A stretch of 64,000 nt of DNA from Pseudomonas segetis. GTDB lineage: Bacteria; Pseudomonadota; Gammaproteobacteria; Pseudomonadales; Pseudomonadaceae. A model generated the notes under the pieces. It made no database searches, was not told the DNA's origin, and saw only the letters and a list, made by a program, of their open reading frames with translations. Numbering within the stretch: position 1 is the first letter of the stretch; every line of letters starts with the position of its first letter. Location: NCBI RefSeq assembly GCF_900188155.1, contig NZ_FZOG01000003.1, positions 372,001 through 436,000 of the forward strand, given 5' to 3'. Shown one piece after another: positions 45,408 through 54,933 of the stretch. A program made the translations under genes and the position numbers.

Positions 45408-45567
45408 GAAAACTACTGCGCTCGATATTACTGCGTTAGAAAACTGCTCACAGCCTTTAGGCTGAACGCACTTCAGTGCGGCCCCGAAACGGTGAGCAAA
45501 GCGAATCAAATGCTCATTTACAGCACGTAAAGTCGAGCGCGACCCCGGTCACTTTTTCGCAGTTTTT
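45408..45567. repeat. Candidate dispersed intergenic repeat, copy 2
   Basis: The 195-bp region between rnk and its terminator has nested inverted repeats: GCGCTCGA (45418-45425) with TCGAGCGC (45533-45540), and GAAAACTACTGCG (45408-45420) with CGCAGTTTTT (45558-45567). The left end at 45408-45424 matches 16 of 17 bases with the minus strand at 4754-4770. No coding potential was recognised. It resembles a miniature mobile or dispersed element. Confidence 0.5.
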
Positions 45568-45593
45568 GACTCGCTGCGCTCGCCCTGGTACTG

Positions 45594-45620
45594 AAAGAGG
45601 CTCCCGCGTGGGGCCTCTTT
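45594..45620. terminator. Bidirectional hairpin between rnk and cyaA
   Basis: AAAGAGGC (45594-45601) pairs with GCCTCTTT (45613-45620) with an 11-nt loop. It sits 20 bp after the cyaA stop (leftward) and downstream of rnk; the T tract is short. Confidence 0.65.
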
Positions 45621-45640
45621 GGTTGCATATGCACTTGCCT

Positions 45641-48493
45641 TCAGGCGTTGTGCAGGGCCATGTTCAAGGCCGCTTCCAGCGTGGTTTTGTAGCGCAGATA
45701 GTGCAAGGTCTGGATTTTTTCTTCGGTAACAATGGCGGACAAGTCCACATCGGTGATGTAGCAGGGGTAGCGTTCGCCGCCGCGGCGATGAGCCAGAATG
45801 TGTTGCGCCACTGCCGCGTACAGGTCCCCGGCATATTGCAGCTGCGAAAACTCCTGATGGTTGCAGTACAGTGTCACGCGCACACCCTTGGCGCCCGCCG
45901 GGTTGATAATCGCCTGAACATCATAGAACGGATGGTTGATCGGTGACTGCGGCGCCTCGCACGGGATCAAGGACTTGGCATTGCCCGGCGCATCGGGCAG
46001 CACTTGGTAATAGAGCACTTCGGGCGGTGTCTGCAATTGCTCGGCCATGCTTTGCAGTGCGTTGCGGCGATACAGCAATGATTGCAAAAAACGCTGGATG
46101 GGCGTTAACAGGCAGTGTTCATCGGTAAACGGCAGGCGCTGGCGCCATAGTGCATTGCGTTCATCGAGGACGCTGAGCTCAGCTTCCCCACCGTTGCCGA
46201 CAATACGGTAGAACACCTGAATGCAATCTGGCTTGGCCGTCGGCAAGATCAGGCCAAGATCGTCATCTTGCAACGCGCTGCGGTCAACATGCAGTGCGCC
46301 GGCCTGGTTGTGTGGGCTACCCAGGTGTTCGATCAATTGGTTGATGTCGTCCAGGCTGCTGTAGCTGACCGGAGTGGCGCCCAGTTCAAGCACATGGAAG
46401 CGCTGCCGGGTTTGTATGATGTAGCGCTGGCGCAGCGCGGTCCTGTGGATGCTCTGGACCTGGTTGAATAACTCCTCGACGCGTTCGGCGATGGTCATCG
46501 CCCTGTTGCGGCAGTAGCAGCGTATCTGCAACTTGGGTGGTGGCGCGTCCTTGGGCAAGCGATTGAGATAGGCCTGCAGGCAATCGATCAAGGCACTCTG
46601 GCCGCTGTAGCGATGGACGCTCAACTCGTTCCAGCTATTGAGGCTGACTTGATCAATACTCTGCACCAGGTTTTCCCGTACGCCTGAATATCCGAGGGCG
46701 TCGATCCGCTCGGTGGTCATGTGTACATTCATCTGGCTGTGCTGCTTGAGTGGGTCGAGACCAACATTAATCAGCAGCAACACCATGCTTGGCTGGCTTT
46801 TTATGCGCAATGCCGCCTCGCCAACAGGTGGCAGCGGCAGGGTCAGCGACTGGCGTAGGCTGAGCAGGAGGTTGGATAGTTCGAACTCCGTCAGGTCGCT
46901 GCTGCCTGGATGCAAGGATATCCGGGTACCGCTGTCTATGATCCCGTTGAAATGACTCCAGGCCAGTAATTCAATCAAGTCACGGGTGCGCTTGATGGGG
47001 GCGAAGTTCGGCCAGTCTTGTGCGCCCAGGCTGCCACTGAATAGAGCCCACTGTTGCTCACTGGGCGCTTCGGGGCTGGGCGAATTGACCAGGGTAATGG
47101 TGTCTTCACCGAGGTCAGGGGCTATGCCTGGATTGATAAGCTCGACCTTGGCAGCCTTGCGCTCGAATGCGGCATACAGGCGTCTGCCGAGAATGGCCAG
47201 GTCCTGGTGGCTGACTGTGCTGGAGCCGCGCAGGTTGCGGCTTAATTGCACCAGGAAGCGGTAGCTGTAGGTCAGCTCATTGACCAGCATGTGCCGCTCG
47301 GTCTTGACCTGGCGTACTTTCCACTGGCTGCGGCTGTCGAGCAGTGCCAGCTTGCGCCTATCCCATTGCCATTCGCTGCTCAGGCGCTCGAGCAGCACGC
47401 GTTGCCAGCTTTTGACGCCATTGCGTGGCGGTCGGCTGAGTTTTTTGTTGGCTTTCAGGTACAGGCAACGGCGAATCAACTCAAGACGTTGGTGTTCGTT
47501 GCGCTCCAGCAAATATTCTTCAATCCGCCGATAGACGACTATGTATGGGTCGAGTTCATCAAGCTCCAGCTTATTGGCGAATACCGCATGCTTGAAGCGC
47601 AGCGACAGGCACTCAACCCTTGGATGTTCGCTGGCATAAATCTCGGTAAGCAGCAGCTTGAGCACAGACTTGTAGGGCGACCTGATGCCTTTGTACAGCT
47701 GCCACAACCCCGCACCAATGAATTCGCCAGGAGGAATATGTGCAAGGCTGCCTAGATCAAGTGTTTCATCGTGGCGAACGAAGCGCTTCTCAAGCAGGGT
47801 CTGGGCATAGCTTTGGTAACGCGATTCCTCGAATGCAGGCACCAGCCACCACATGGGCGTGCGCCCGCCGAGCCAGATGGCGGTGCGATAAAACTCGTCG
47901 AGCAACAAGTAATGCTGGGTCGTGCCGCAGTCATCTGAGGTGAGTTGTGAGCCGCGCTCACCGAGGCGAAACCGCTCGGGATCGATCAAGAAGAAATGCA
48001 CTTCACTGCCTTGGGTTGCGGCCCAGACTTCAAGCAGTGAGCACTTCTTGCGCAATTCCTCCAGCGCTTGCTCGTTAAGCCCGGGGGCATGACACAGCCA
48101 CAAGTCCATATCACTCTGATCTGCCTGAGCCAAAGTGCCCAGGCTGCCCATCAGGAACAGCCCGAGCAGCGGTGACTGCTGCTTGCCGCGCGGTGCTTTG
48201 TAGGTAAAGGCACGGGTCAGGCGTTGCGCCTGTGCGAGTACCTCGTCATCAGGTTCGTATCCGCAAAGGCCGGACGGAGTGCTGCCGGACACGTAACCGG
48301 GGAGCATGGGGTGATTGACATGGAGCAGCAGCGGCAGCAGTTTCAGCACAAATTGCTGGCGCGTTGACAGCGCTTGGTTGGCGCGCAACAGGCGTCCCTG
48401 GTTGACCCGCAAAAAACGTTTGCGCAGCTGTGTGAGCGCCTTGCGGTCGATGCCGTCGTCAAGGTCGGGACGAATTTCTTGATTACCGGGCAT
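45641..48493 (-). CDS. cyaA: Class I adenylate cyclase
   Basis: 950-residue class I adenylate cyclase, making cAMP from ATP. The nucleotidyltransferase core is near the N-terminus with FLMGSLGTLAQADQSDMDLWLCH, which carries the GS and DxD metal ligands. The remainder is the long regulatory portion. In Pseudomonas it is a minor source of cAMP, with CyaB as the major one; this is family knowledge. It follows on the same strand after an EIIC-EAL fusion gene (91 bp) and may be transcribed with it. Absence of a recognisable PTS EIIA regulation site is expected for Pseudomonas. Confidence 0.95.
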   Translation of the reverse strand: MPGNQEIRPDLDDGIDRKALTQLRKRFLRVNQGRLLRANQALSTRQQFVLKLLPLLLHVNHPMLPGYVSGSTPSGLCGYEPDDEVLAQAQRLTRAFTYKAPRGKQQSPLLGLFLMGSLGTLAQADQSDMDLWLCHAPGLNEQALEELRKKCSLLEVWAATQGSEVHFFLIDPERFRLGERGSQLTSDDCGTTQHYLLLDEFYRTAIWLGGRTPMWWLVPAFEESRYQSYAQTLLEKRFVRHDETLDLGSLAHIPPGEFIGAGLWQLYKGIRSPYKSVLKLLLTEIYASEHPRVECLSLRFKHAVFANKLELDELDPYIVVYRRIEEYLLERNEHQRLELIRRCLYLKANKKLSRPPRNGVKSWQRVLLERLSSEWQWDRRKLALLDSRSQWKVRQVKTERHMLVNELTYSYRFLVQLSRNLRGSSTVSHQDLAILGRRLYAAFERKAAKVELINPGIAPDLGEDTITLVNSPSPEAPSEQQWALFSGSLGAQDWPNFAPIKRTRDLIELLAWSHFNGIIDSGTRISLHPGSSDLTEFELSNLLLSLRQSLTLPLPPVGEAALRIKSQPSMVLLLINVGLDPLKQHSQMNVHMTTERIDALGYSGVRENLVQSIDQVSLNSWNELSVHRYSGQSALIDCLQAYLNRLPKDAPPPKLQIRCYCRNRAMTIAERVEELFNQVQSIHRTALRQRYIIQTRQRFHVLELGATPVSYSSLDDINQLIEHLGSPHNQAGALHVDRSALQDDDLGLILPTAKPDCIQVFYRIVGNGGEAELSVLDERNALWRQRLPFTDEHCLLTPIQRFLQSLLYRRNALQSMAEQLQTPPEVLYYQVLPDAPGNAKSLIPCEAPQSPINHPFYDVQAIINPAGAKGVRVTLYCNHQEFSQLQYAGDLYAAVAQHILAHRRGGERYPCYITDVDLSAIVTEEKIQTLHYLRYKTTLEAALNMALHNA

Positions 48494-48584
48494 GCTGTCA
48501 ATCTGCTATGGGGTCACTGGCAAAAGCGCGCAAACAGTATTTAAGCCTGTATCGGCAGTGCTGGTTTTTTCTGAAGCAAAGACG

Positions 48585-50603
48585 TCAGGAACTTGGTTTA
48601 CGGCTCAGGGAAAAGGCTTTTGCCTGGGCAGCGGGCAGTGCCTTGGCGTACAGCCAGCCCTGGACATACTGCACGCCACTGGCTTTGACAAAGTCGGCCT
48701 GCTCAGCTGTTTCAACCCCTTCAGCAATCAAATTAAAGCCCAGGCTGCGGCACAGGTAACAGGTTTGCCGGTAGAGAATCCGGCCCTTGAGCTCATTGGC
48801 ATTTTCCAGAATGCTCCGGTCCAGCTTAATACCGTCAACCTTGATCCGGCTCAATAGGCTCAGGCTGGAAAACCCTGTGCCAAAGTCATCCAGTAAAAAG
48901 CTGAAGCCCAGGGCCTTGAGCCTGGCCATGCTGTTTTCAATTCGATCCAGTTCGAGCATGAATGCGGACTCGAGAATTTCAATCTCGATACGGGGGCCGT
49001 AACTGCCGAGGCGATCAATCAGCGTGCCGAGCAATTGCGGATCAGTGATGTTGTTGGGGTCAAGGTTGATACTGATTTTCGGGTTGAAGCCTTCCTGCTC
49101 CCAGCTGGCGATGTCTTCGGCCACGGTATCGATGACAAATCGGTCGATAATGTGCGAATAGCCCGCGCGCTGAAAGGCCTCCACAAAGTAAGGACCCTTG
49201 ATTGTTCCGGCGTCATCGATAATACGCAGCAGGGCTTCAAAACCGACGACTTGATTGGTTTCAAGCGACAGCTTGGGTTGGTAATGCAGTTGCAGGTCGC
49301 CGGACAGTACATCCTTGATGGTTTTTTCCAGGTCGATCTCGGCACGCAGGGACTCAGATTGCTTTTGCAAATACTGGCGCTCGATAACGCGGCCGATATC
49401 GTCATTGAGTTGAATGCGCTTGACCAGCTCCTTGTCGACGTCATGGCGCTCTGGCATCAGCGTAAGGCGTTTAACGAAGGGCAGGTAGATGCAGGTGCTG
49501 ACCAGGATCAAACCCACTTGGAGCAAGGCCGTGCTTATATTGCCGCTGGCAATATAAGCATTGAGCAAAGGGGGGGTAATCCAGGGAAACGGGTGGCCAT
49601 TGAAGCTGAAGTAACCGGTTGCTATCGCCGCATAGGCAATTAAAAAATTCACCAGGGGTGCGGCAATGAATGGCACCAGCAGGCGTGGGTTGAATACGAT
49701 GGGCAGGCCATAAATCAGTATTTCATTAATGTTGAACAGGGCAAAGGGCGCTGCGATTTTTGCAAGACGCCGTGATGTCGGGTCTGAGGTGCCTATGAAA
49801 ATTGCAATGAGCAGCGACAAGGTGGCGCCACTGCCGCCGAATATCACAAACAGGTTTATAAACTGGCCGGTTGTCAGTTGGGGAGCCAGAAGCTGGGCGC
49901 CATTCTCCATGCCGGTCAACAATAAATAGGCGTTGTCACCATGGACGCCAATGGCCCAGAACAGGTGGGTCAACAAGGTGCGTACAAAGAGTTGTGCGCT
50001 GAGGTCTTCATTGCTGAAGGTTTCGATCAACGGAGCCAGGGTCCAAGTCGCCACTAGCGTCATCAGTGCGCCAGCGACCAGTAGCAGAACAAAGCAGACC
50101 AGTGTCGGTATAAGGCTATTGAGGTGCTGTTTCAGGTAGCTGCTCAGGAGTTTGCCGGTCACCAGTTTCCAGGCATTTATCGCCGTCAGTGGGCGCAATA
50201 GGTAGGCCGCCAGAATAGGCAGTATTACCGCTCGGGGATCGCCGAGTAGGGTCGTTATGTAGTTTGTATTCGAACCATTGTTGAACGTGGGGATATGCAG
50301 GGCAAGCAAGCTGCTAAGTGCAAGTGCACAGACGACCATCGCCGAGAGGTGTAAGTGCTTGGCAAAGTGGAATGACAATGAAATCAGTGCAAGCAATGGA
50401 AACAGCTGTGAAAGTTGAAAGCTGAACAGCCCAAGCCAATGGGTGATTTGGATTAGCAGGGGGTCTTTAACGGATGCGACTTCAAACAGTGCAAGGATTA
50501 AAGAAATAAATGACGCAGCCAGAATAAAGGGCAAGAGTGCGATAAACGACTCTCGAATCGAGATCAGAAAGGTGCTGCCGAGCGGCGTGCGGTGGTGTGA
50601 CAT
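48585..50603 (-). CDS. PTS EIIC-like membrane domain fused to an EAL phosphodiesterase domain
   Basis: 672-residue hybrid. Residues about 15-390 form a polytopic domain similar to the lactose/cellobiose/chitobiose PTS permease EIIC (SIRESFIALLPFILAAS, GVHGDNAYLL, IFGGSGATLSL, and NINEILIYGLPIVFNPRLLVPFI matching the substrate region). The linker about 390-430 leads to an EAL domain with Glu456 in FEALLRI, NLDPNN, EILES, DDFGTG, KLDRS and AEGVE, all the metal and catalytic residues expected for c-di-GMP hydrolysis. No EIIA or EIIB gene adjoins it, so the EIIC part is probably a sugar- or ligand-sensing module that controls the EAL domain. It lies 91 bp upstream of cyaA on the same strand. The start at 50603 is preferred because an in-frame ATG at 50657 gives a poor N-terminus and no ribosome-binding site. 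Confidence 0.9.
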   Translation of the reverse strand: MSHHRTPLGSTFLISIRESFIALLPFILAASFISLILALFEVASVKDPLLIQITHWLGLFSFQLSQLFPLLALISLSFHFAKHLHLSAMVVCALALSSLLALHIPTFNNGSNTNYITTLLGDPRAVILPILAAYLLRPLTAINAWKLVTGKLLSSYLKQHLNSLIPTLVCFVLLLVAGALMTLVATWTLAPLIETFSNEDLSAQLFVRTLLTHLFWAIGVHGDNAYLLLTGMENGAQLLAPQLTTGQFINLFVIFGGSGATLSLLIAIFIGTSDPTSRRLAKIAAPFALFNINEILIYGLPIVFNPRLLVPFIAAPLVNFLIAYAAIATGYFSFNGHPFPWITPPLLNAYIASGNISTALLQVGLILVSTCIYLPFVKRLTLMPERHDVDKELVKRIQLNDDIGRVIERQYLQKQSESLRAEIDLEKTIKDVLSGDLQLHYQPKLSLETNQVVGFEALLRIIDDAGTIKGPYFVEAFQRAGYSHIIDRFVIDTVAEDIASWEQEGFNPKISINLDPNNITDPQLLGTLIDRLGSYGPRIEIEILESAFMLELDRIENSMARLKALGFSFLLDDFGTGFSSLSLLSRIKVDGIKLDRSILENANELKGRILYRQTCYLCRSLGFNLIAEGVETAEQADFVKASGVQYVQGWLYAKALPAAQAKAFSLSRKPSS

Positions 50604-50876
50604 TATTAGCCATGTCCCGATGCTGGCCTGCAGTCTACCCCATACTTTCGATGGCACATAATGTGATTGCGCGGCGTTTGGATCTTTTAACCAGGCAGGA
50701 AAAATCTTGTGTTGTCGGTCTCAAATACGCCATGAAACAGCTGCATTTATCAAAGGTTTATGGCTGTGGACACACTGGCTGTTGGTTCACAGGCCAAGCC
50801 GAAAACCGGTCGTGCTGGACTTTCGCGGGTGCATGCGCAAGCGGCGCCAATGAGCGTCCGCTTGCTTGAGTTGTAT

Positions 50877-51122
50877 TCAGGCAGGCTGTGGTTCGGAGAG
50901 AATTCCCAGCAGCACCTGGGTGTGCTCGACCGCGTCGAGTCCGAGGCTGGTCAGGTAGCCACCGTCATCAAGCGAGATCAGGCCTTTCGCATGGAGACGC
51001 CGAGCGGCTGCTATCGCGGCGGGCGATGCCGTGTGGTGTACTTTGAGCCCTTCTTTGGTGTTACCCAGGTTGTACATCGAGAGAATTTCGAGTTCGGCAA
51101 TAAGTTCGGGGGTAAAGGCCAT
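50877..51122 (-). CDS. TIGR02647-family small DNA-binding-like protein
   Basis: 81-residue protein of the TIGR02647 family (MAFTPELIAELEILSMYNLGNTKEGLKVH, ending LLGILSEPQPA). The family is limited mostly to Pseudomonas and close relatives and is thought to contain a helix-turn-helix-like fold; function is unknown. It lies 273 bp upstream of the EIIC-EAL gene, on the same strand, and downstream of a solute-binding protein gene. Confidence 0.83.
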   Translation of the reverse strand: MAFTPELIAELEILSMYNLGNTKEGLKVHHTASPAAIAAARRLHAKGLISLDDGGYLTSLGLDAVEHTQVLLGILSEPQPA

Positions 51123-51238
51123 AAGTACTCCAGCTATTGTTTTAGGGAACTGCTGAAAATCGTTTGGACTCGGGGTAATGCTGATAAACCCCTATCTGTG
51201 GCGGCTTGCGTATTGAATCCAGTGTAGCCAAGCATTAC

Positions 51239-51997
51239 TCAGTCTGCTGCGCTCTGATGACGCCAGTGGTCGAGTATCCGCTGATAGGTGCCGTTTGTGT
51301 GGATGATTTGCATGCCCTGATCAAAGTGGCTGATCAAGTCCGCTGCGCGCGGGTCTTTGCGGGTAAAGCTCAGGAACACCCGTGCATGGGTCAGCGTGGC
51401 AACGGGGGTGAATGCGCCTTTGAGTTCAGCCCTCTCGGCAAACAATGCTTCGGCTGTTCCGCGATAGGCAGCGGCGTAGTCAACTCGCCCTCGCTGGAGC
51501 ATCAGGAATCCATTAAGGTCGCGCCTCACCGGAACGCGCTTGAAGCTGGTCATTGAATCGAATTCGGGACCGTACTCATAACCTATGGTGACCGCCACCG
51601 ATTGTTTGGCCAACGCAGCCAGGCTGGTCATGGGCTTGGCTGTTTTGCTGTTCGCCCACAGCAGGATGTCGTCGTTGAACAATGGATACTTCGGCAGCAG
51701 GTATTGGCTGGCGATCTGCTTGTTGGGCAAGGTATTGAAACAGGCCATTATCTCGCCGCGTTGTGCGGTATCCATACAGCGCGAGTAAGGGTAGGGCACC
51801 AGTTCGATATCGACATTACTGGCGGCAAACGCTGCGCGAACGATGTCTACCGACATGCCCTGAATCTCGCCATTGCGAAATGCTGTGTAGGGAAACCAGT
51901 CGTCCTCGGCACCTATGCGAAAGGTTTCCGCCTGCACCAGGCTCGGGCCAAGGCTCAATAGTAGACATAATATTGCGCGGCTGAGCCTATGGTTCAC
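51239..51997 (-). CDS. Periplasmic amino-acid-type substrate-binding protein (SBP_bac_3)
   Basis: 252-residue family 3 solute-binding-type protein. A GTG at 51997 gives a signal peptide (VNHRLSRAILCLLLSLGPSLVQA), with GGAGG 10 nt before it. The mature chain begins ETFRIGAEDDWFPYTAFRNGEIQGMSVDIVRAAF, the standard N-terminal lobe. The arginine for carboxylate binding is not obvious at the usual SR/R position. No transporter genes adjoin it, so it may be an orphan binding protein or a sensor. Function is not inferable beyond ligand binding. Confidence 0.87.
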   Translation of the reverse strand: MNHRLSRAILCLLLSLGPSLVQAETFRIGAEDDWFPYTAFRNGEIQGMSVDIVRAAFAASNVDIELVPYPYSRCMDTAQRGEIMACFNTLPNKQIASQYLLPKYPLFNDDILLWANSKTAKPMTSLAALAKQSVAVTIGYEYGPEFDSMTSFKRVPVRRDLNGFLMLQRGRVDYAAAYRGTAEALFAERAELKGAFTPVATLTHARVFLSFTRKDPRAADLISHFDQGMQIIHTNGTYQRILDHWRHQSAAD

Positions 51998-52076
51998 TCG
52001 ATTACGACCTCCACTGTGATCAAGGCGGGTAACAGCCTTTGCCGATTGTGATGGTTGCAACCACTGCGCACCGGTA

Positions 52077-52346
52077 TTACTCGGGGAGTTCTGGCAATGA
52101 GCGTAAACCCAGTTCGTAGCGCTGCAGGTTAAACGGCTGGTCAGTTTCAAGCATGCTGTTGACCTCATACGCCAGCACTTGAGCCATCAACTGCAGGATC
52201 TCTTCTCGCTCGTAGCCCACCAGTGTCAGCTTGTTCAGGGTCGCTAGGGCCGTTGCGGGCTCGCCCGCCGCGATCTGGTTCTCGACGGCTTCGATCAAGC
52301 GTTCTTCGGCGAAAGCCTGGTCTTCGTTATCTTCAATGTCGCTCAT
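52077..52346 (-). CDS. Conserved hypothetical protein
   Basis: 89-residue acidic protein (MSDIEDNEDQAFAEERLIEAVENQI at the N-terminus, then LATLNKLTLVGYEREEILQLMAQVLAYEVN). It is predicted all-helical; no domain was recognised. The reading frame has typical Pseudomonas codon use. It lies 79 bp ahead of the SBP gene and divergent from the GST gene. Confidence 0.75.
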   Translation of the reverse strand: MSDIEDNEDQAFAEERLIEAVENQIAAGEPATALATLNKLTLVGYEREEILQLMAQVLAYEVNSMLETDQPFNLQRYELGLRSLPELPE

Positions 52347-52485
52347 ACCGGTCTCGTGGGCAGCTAGAGTTTGCAGTGTGCCAGTCTGTTGGGGCTTTCG
52401 CCATTCACTGTTCTGATAAGACTAGCCATCTGGCGCGGTGCAGGTCTATAACCCTGGCTTGGGAAACCTATTGGAGTCTGCCGAA

Positions 52486-53157
52486 ATGTTGAAACTGTAT
52501 GGATTCGCCGTAAGCAACTACTACAACATGGTCAAGTTCGCCTTGCTGGAAAAAGGCATGGCGTTCGAGGAAGTGCCCTTCCATCCTGACCAGAGTGAGC
52601 AGAGTCTCAACATTAGCCCGCGTGGCAAAGTCCCCGCATTGGGGACTGACCAGGGCTACATGAGTGAAACCAGCGTTATCCTCGAATACATCGAAGAGAC
52701 GGGCAGCGGCAAATCCTTGCTGCCGAGCGAGCCTTTCGCACGGGCTCAGGTCCGAGCCCTGATGCGCGAGATTGAGTTGTATATCGAGTTGCCGGCCCGT
52801 TTGGGTTATCCACAGGCTTTTTTCGGCATGCAGATCGCGCCGGCGTTGCAGGAAAAGTGCAAGCTGGAGCTGCTGGCCGGGGTCGCCGCATTGAAGCGAC
52901 ATGGCAAATTCACGCCTTATGTCGCCGGGGACAGCCTGACGCTCGCGGATGTGTACTTCCTGTACAGCCTTGACCTGGCTTGCGCCGTTGCCCAGAAGTT
53001 GTTTGATATTGATTTACTGGCCGATTTTCCGCAGGCGGGCAAATTGCTTGCTCAGCTGAACAGGCTGGAGTCTGTGCAGAAAATTGCGGCGGATAAAGAA
53101 GCCAACATGCCAGAGTTCATGGCGATGATTAAGGCGCGGGCCCAGGCGAATGCCTGA
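52486..53157 (+). CDS. Glutathione S-transferase
   Basis: 223-residue cytoplasmic GST with an N-terminal thioredoxin fold (MLKLYGFAVSNYYNMVKFALLEKGMAFEEV; RGKVPALGTDQGYMSETSVILEYIEE carries the cis-Pro and the SET glutathione contact) and a C-terminal all-helical domain (GDSLTLADVYFLYSLDLA). The N-terminal Ser/Tyr expected to activate glutathione is one of S10, N11 or Y12. TTGGAG precedes the ATG at about 10 nt. It converges on argH. Confidence 0.93.
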   Translation: MLKLYGFAVSNYYNMVKFALLEKGMAFEEVPFHPDQSEQSLNISPRGKVPALGTDQGYMSETSVILEYIEETGSGKSLLPSEPFARAQVRALMREIELYIELPARLGYPQAFFGMQIAPALQEKCKLELLAGVAALKRHGKFTPYVAGDSLTLADVYFLYSLDLACAVAQKLFDIDLLADFPQAGKLLAQLNRLESVQKIAADKEANMPEFMAMIKARAQANA

Positions 53158-53171
53158 GTAACAAGCAAATA

Positions 53172-53199
53172 CAGGCGGCAAGTATGATCTTGTCGCCTG
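53172..53199. terminator. Hairpin between convergent GST and argH
   Basis: CAGGCGGCAAG (53172-53182) pairs with CTTGTCGCCTG (53189-53199) with one G-T pair and a 6-nt loop. It lies between the GST and argH stop codons and can serve both, though it lacks a T tract. Confidence 0.55.
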
Positions 53200-53213
53200 G
53201 TTAGCCAAGGTGC

Positions 53214-54608
53214 TTAACGGCTGGCCAGCAATGCCTCGCCGCGTTTAACCGCAGCCAGGACTTGTGCCGGTGCGGTGCCACCAATGTGGTCACGGGCATT
53301 GACCGAGCCTTCGAGGGTCAGCACGTCAAATACGTCGGCATCGATTTGGTCGCTGAATACGCGCAATTCATCCAGTGTCATTTCGGCGAGGTCCTTGCCG
53401 GTATCCACACCGAATTTAACCGCATGGCCGACAATCTCGTGGCAGTCACGGAATGGCAAGCCTTTGCGCACCAGGTAATCCGCCAGGTCGGTCGCGGTGG
53501 AGAAACCGCGCAAGGCGGCTTCACGCATGATTGCATGCTTGGGCTTGATCGCCGGGATCATGTCGGCAAATGCGCGCAGGCTGTCACGCAGCGTGTCGGC
53601 AGCGTCGAACAGGGGCTCCTTGTCTTCCTGGTTGTCCTTGTTGTAGGCCAGGGGTTGGCCTTTCATCAGGGTCAGCAGGCCGGTCAGTGCGCCAAACACA
53701 CGACCGGTCTTGCCGCGCACCAGCTCCGGTACGTCCGGGTTTTTCTTTTGCGGCATGATCGAACTGCCGGTGCAGAAGCGATCAGGCAGCTCGATAAATT
53801 GGAACTGGGCGCTTGTCCACAGCACCAGTTCTTCGGAGAAGCGCGACAGGTGCATCATCGCAATGCTTGCCGCCGCGCAGAATTCGATGGCGAAGTCGCG
53901 GTCGGAAACGCCATCTAGCGAGTTGCCGCCAACGCTGTCAAAACCCAGCAGTTCGGCGGTTATTTCGCGTTGAATCGGGTAGGTTGTCCCGGCCAGCGCG
54001 GCCGAGCCCAGCGGCATGCGGTTGGTGCGCTTGCGGCAATCCACCAGGCGCTCATAGTCACGAGACAGCATTTCGAACCAGGCCAGCAAGTGGTGGCCAA
54101 AGGTGACTGGCTGAGCCGTTTGCAGGTGGGTGAAGCCCGGCATGATGGTTTCGGCTTCGCGTTGTGCCTGCTCAAGCAAGCCCTGCTGCAGGCGTGTGAT
54201 TTCACCGAGGATGATGTCGATCTCGTCACGCAGCCACAGGCGAATGTCGGTTGCGACCTGGTCATTACGGCTGCGCCCGGTGTGCAGTTTTTTACCGGTG
54301 ATGCCGATCAGGTCTGTCAGGCGGGCCTCGATGTTCATGTGCACGTCTTCGCGCTCGATGCTCCAGTCGAACTGACCGGCTTCGATTTCGTGCTTAACCT
54401 TGCCCAGGCCCTCGATAATGCTGTCGCGCTCTGCTTCACTGAGCACACCGACTTTGGCGAGCATGGTCGCGTGGGCAATCGAGCCCATGATGTCGTGACG
54501 GTAAAGACGCTTGTCGAATTCGACAGAGGCGGTGAAACGGGCGACGAAGGCGTCGACTGGCTCGCTGAAGCGGCCGCCCCAGGATTGGTTGGTCTGTTCA
54601 GTGCTCAT
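53214..54608 (-). CDS. argH: Argininosuccinate lyase
   Basis: 464-residue enzyme that splits argininosuccinate into arginine and fumarate. The fumarase/aspartase signature [12 protein letters not shown] contains the catalytic serine, and TSQPV-like residues ([12 protein letters not shown]) and [15 protein letters not shown] are present. The start at 54608 ([14 protein letters not shown]) matches the family N-terminus. It is divergent from algZ as in P. aeruginosa. Confidence 0.97.
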   Translation of the reverse strand: MSTEQTNQSWGGRFSEPVDAFVARFTASVEFDKRLYRHDIMGSIAHATMLAKVGVLSEAERDSIIEGLGKVKHEIEAGQFDWSIEREDVHMNIEARLTDLIGITGKKLHTGRSRNDQVATDIRLWLRDEIDIILGEITRLQQGLLEQAQREAETIMPGFTHLQTAQPVTFGHHLLAWFEMLSRDYERLVDCRKRTNRMPLGSAALAGTTYPIQREITAELLGFDSVGGNSLDGVSDRDFAIEFCAAASIAMMHLSRFSEELVLWTSAQFQFIELPDRFCTGSSIMPQKKNPDVPELVRGKTGRVFGALTGLLTLMKGQPLAYNKDNQEDKEPLFDAADTLRDSLRAFADMIPAIKPKHAIMREAALRGFSTATDLADYLVRKGLPFRDCHEIVGHAVKFGVDTGKDLAEMTLDELRVFSDQIDADVFDVLTLEGSVNARDHIGGTAPAQVLAAVKRGEALLASR

Positions 54609-54933
54609 GAGTTCGCTCGGCTGGTGCGCTAGTTCGGCCAGTTTGCAGCCACGCATGCTTAAAGTTATCAACAGGCTGTGAGGGCGCCTGAAGTCAGCTT
54701 GGGGCAGCGGGTCGCAACCGGCGTGACGGATACTTTGAGCGATAATAACAGGGCTCACCGGCAAAATCGCCGGGTGCGCGTCGTCCAGGGGCTGCGCAAT
54801 GTGCTTACCGGTCCAGGCCGACAATGTCGCACCGGTCACATTTCATGAGGCTGCCCGGCTGTTCACGGCACTATTTCAACCGTATGGGGCTTGCCCACTT
54901 GCCGAGTCCATGCGGCACACGGAAACTGCGTCG

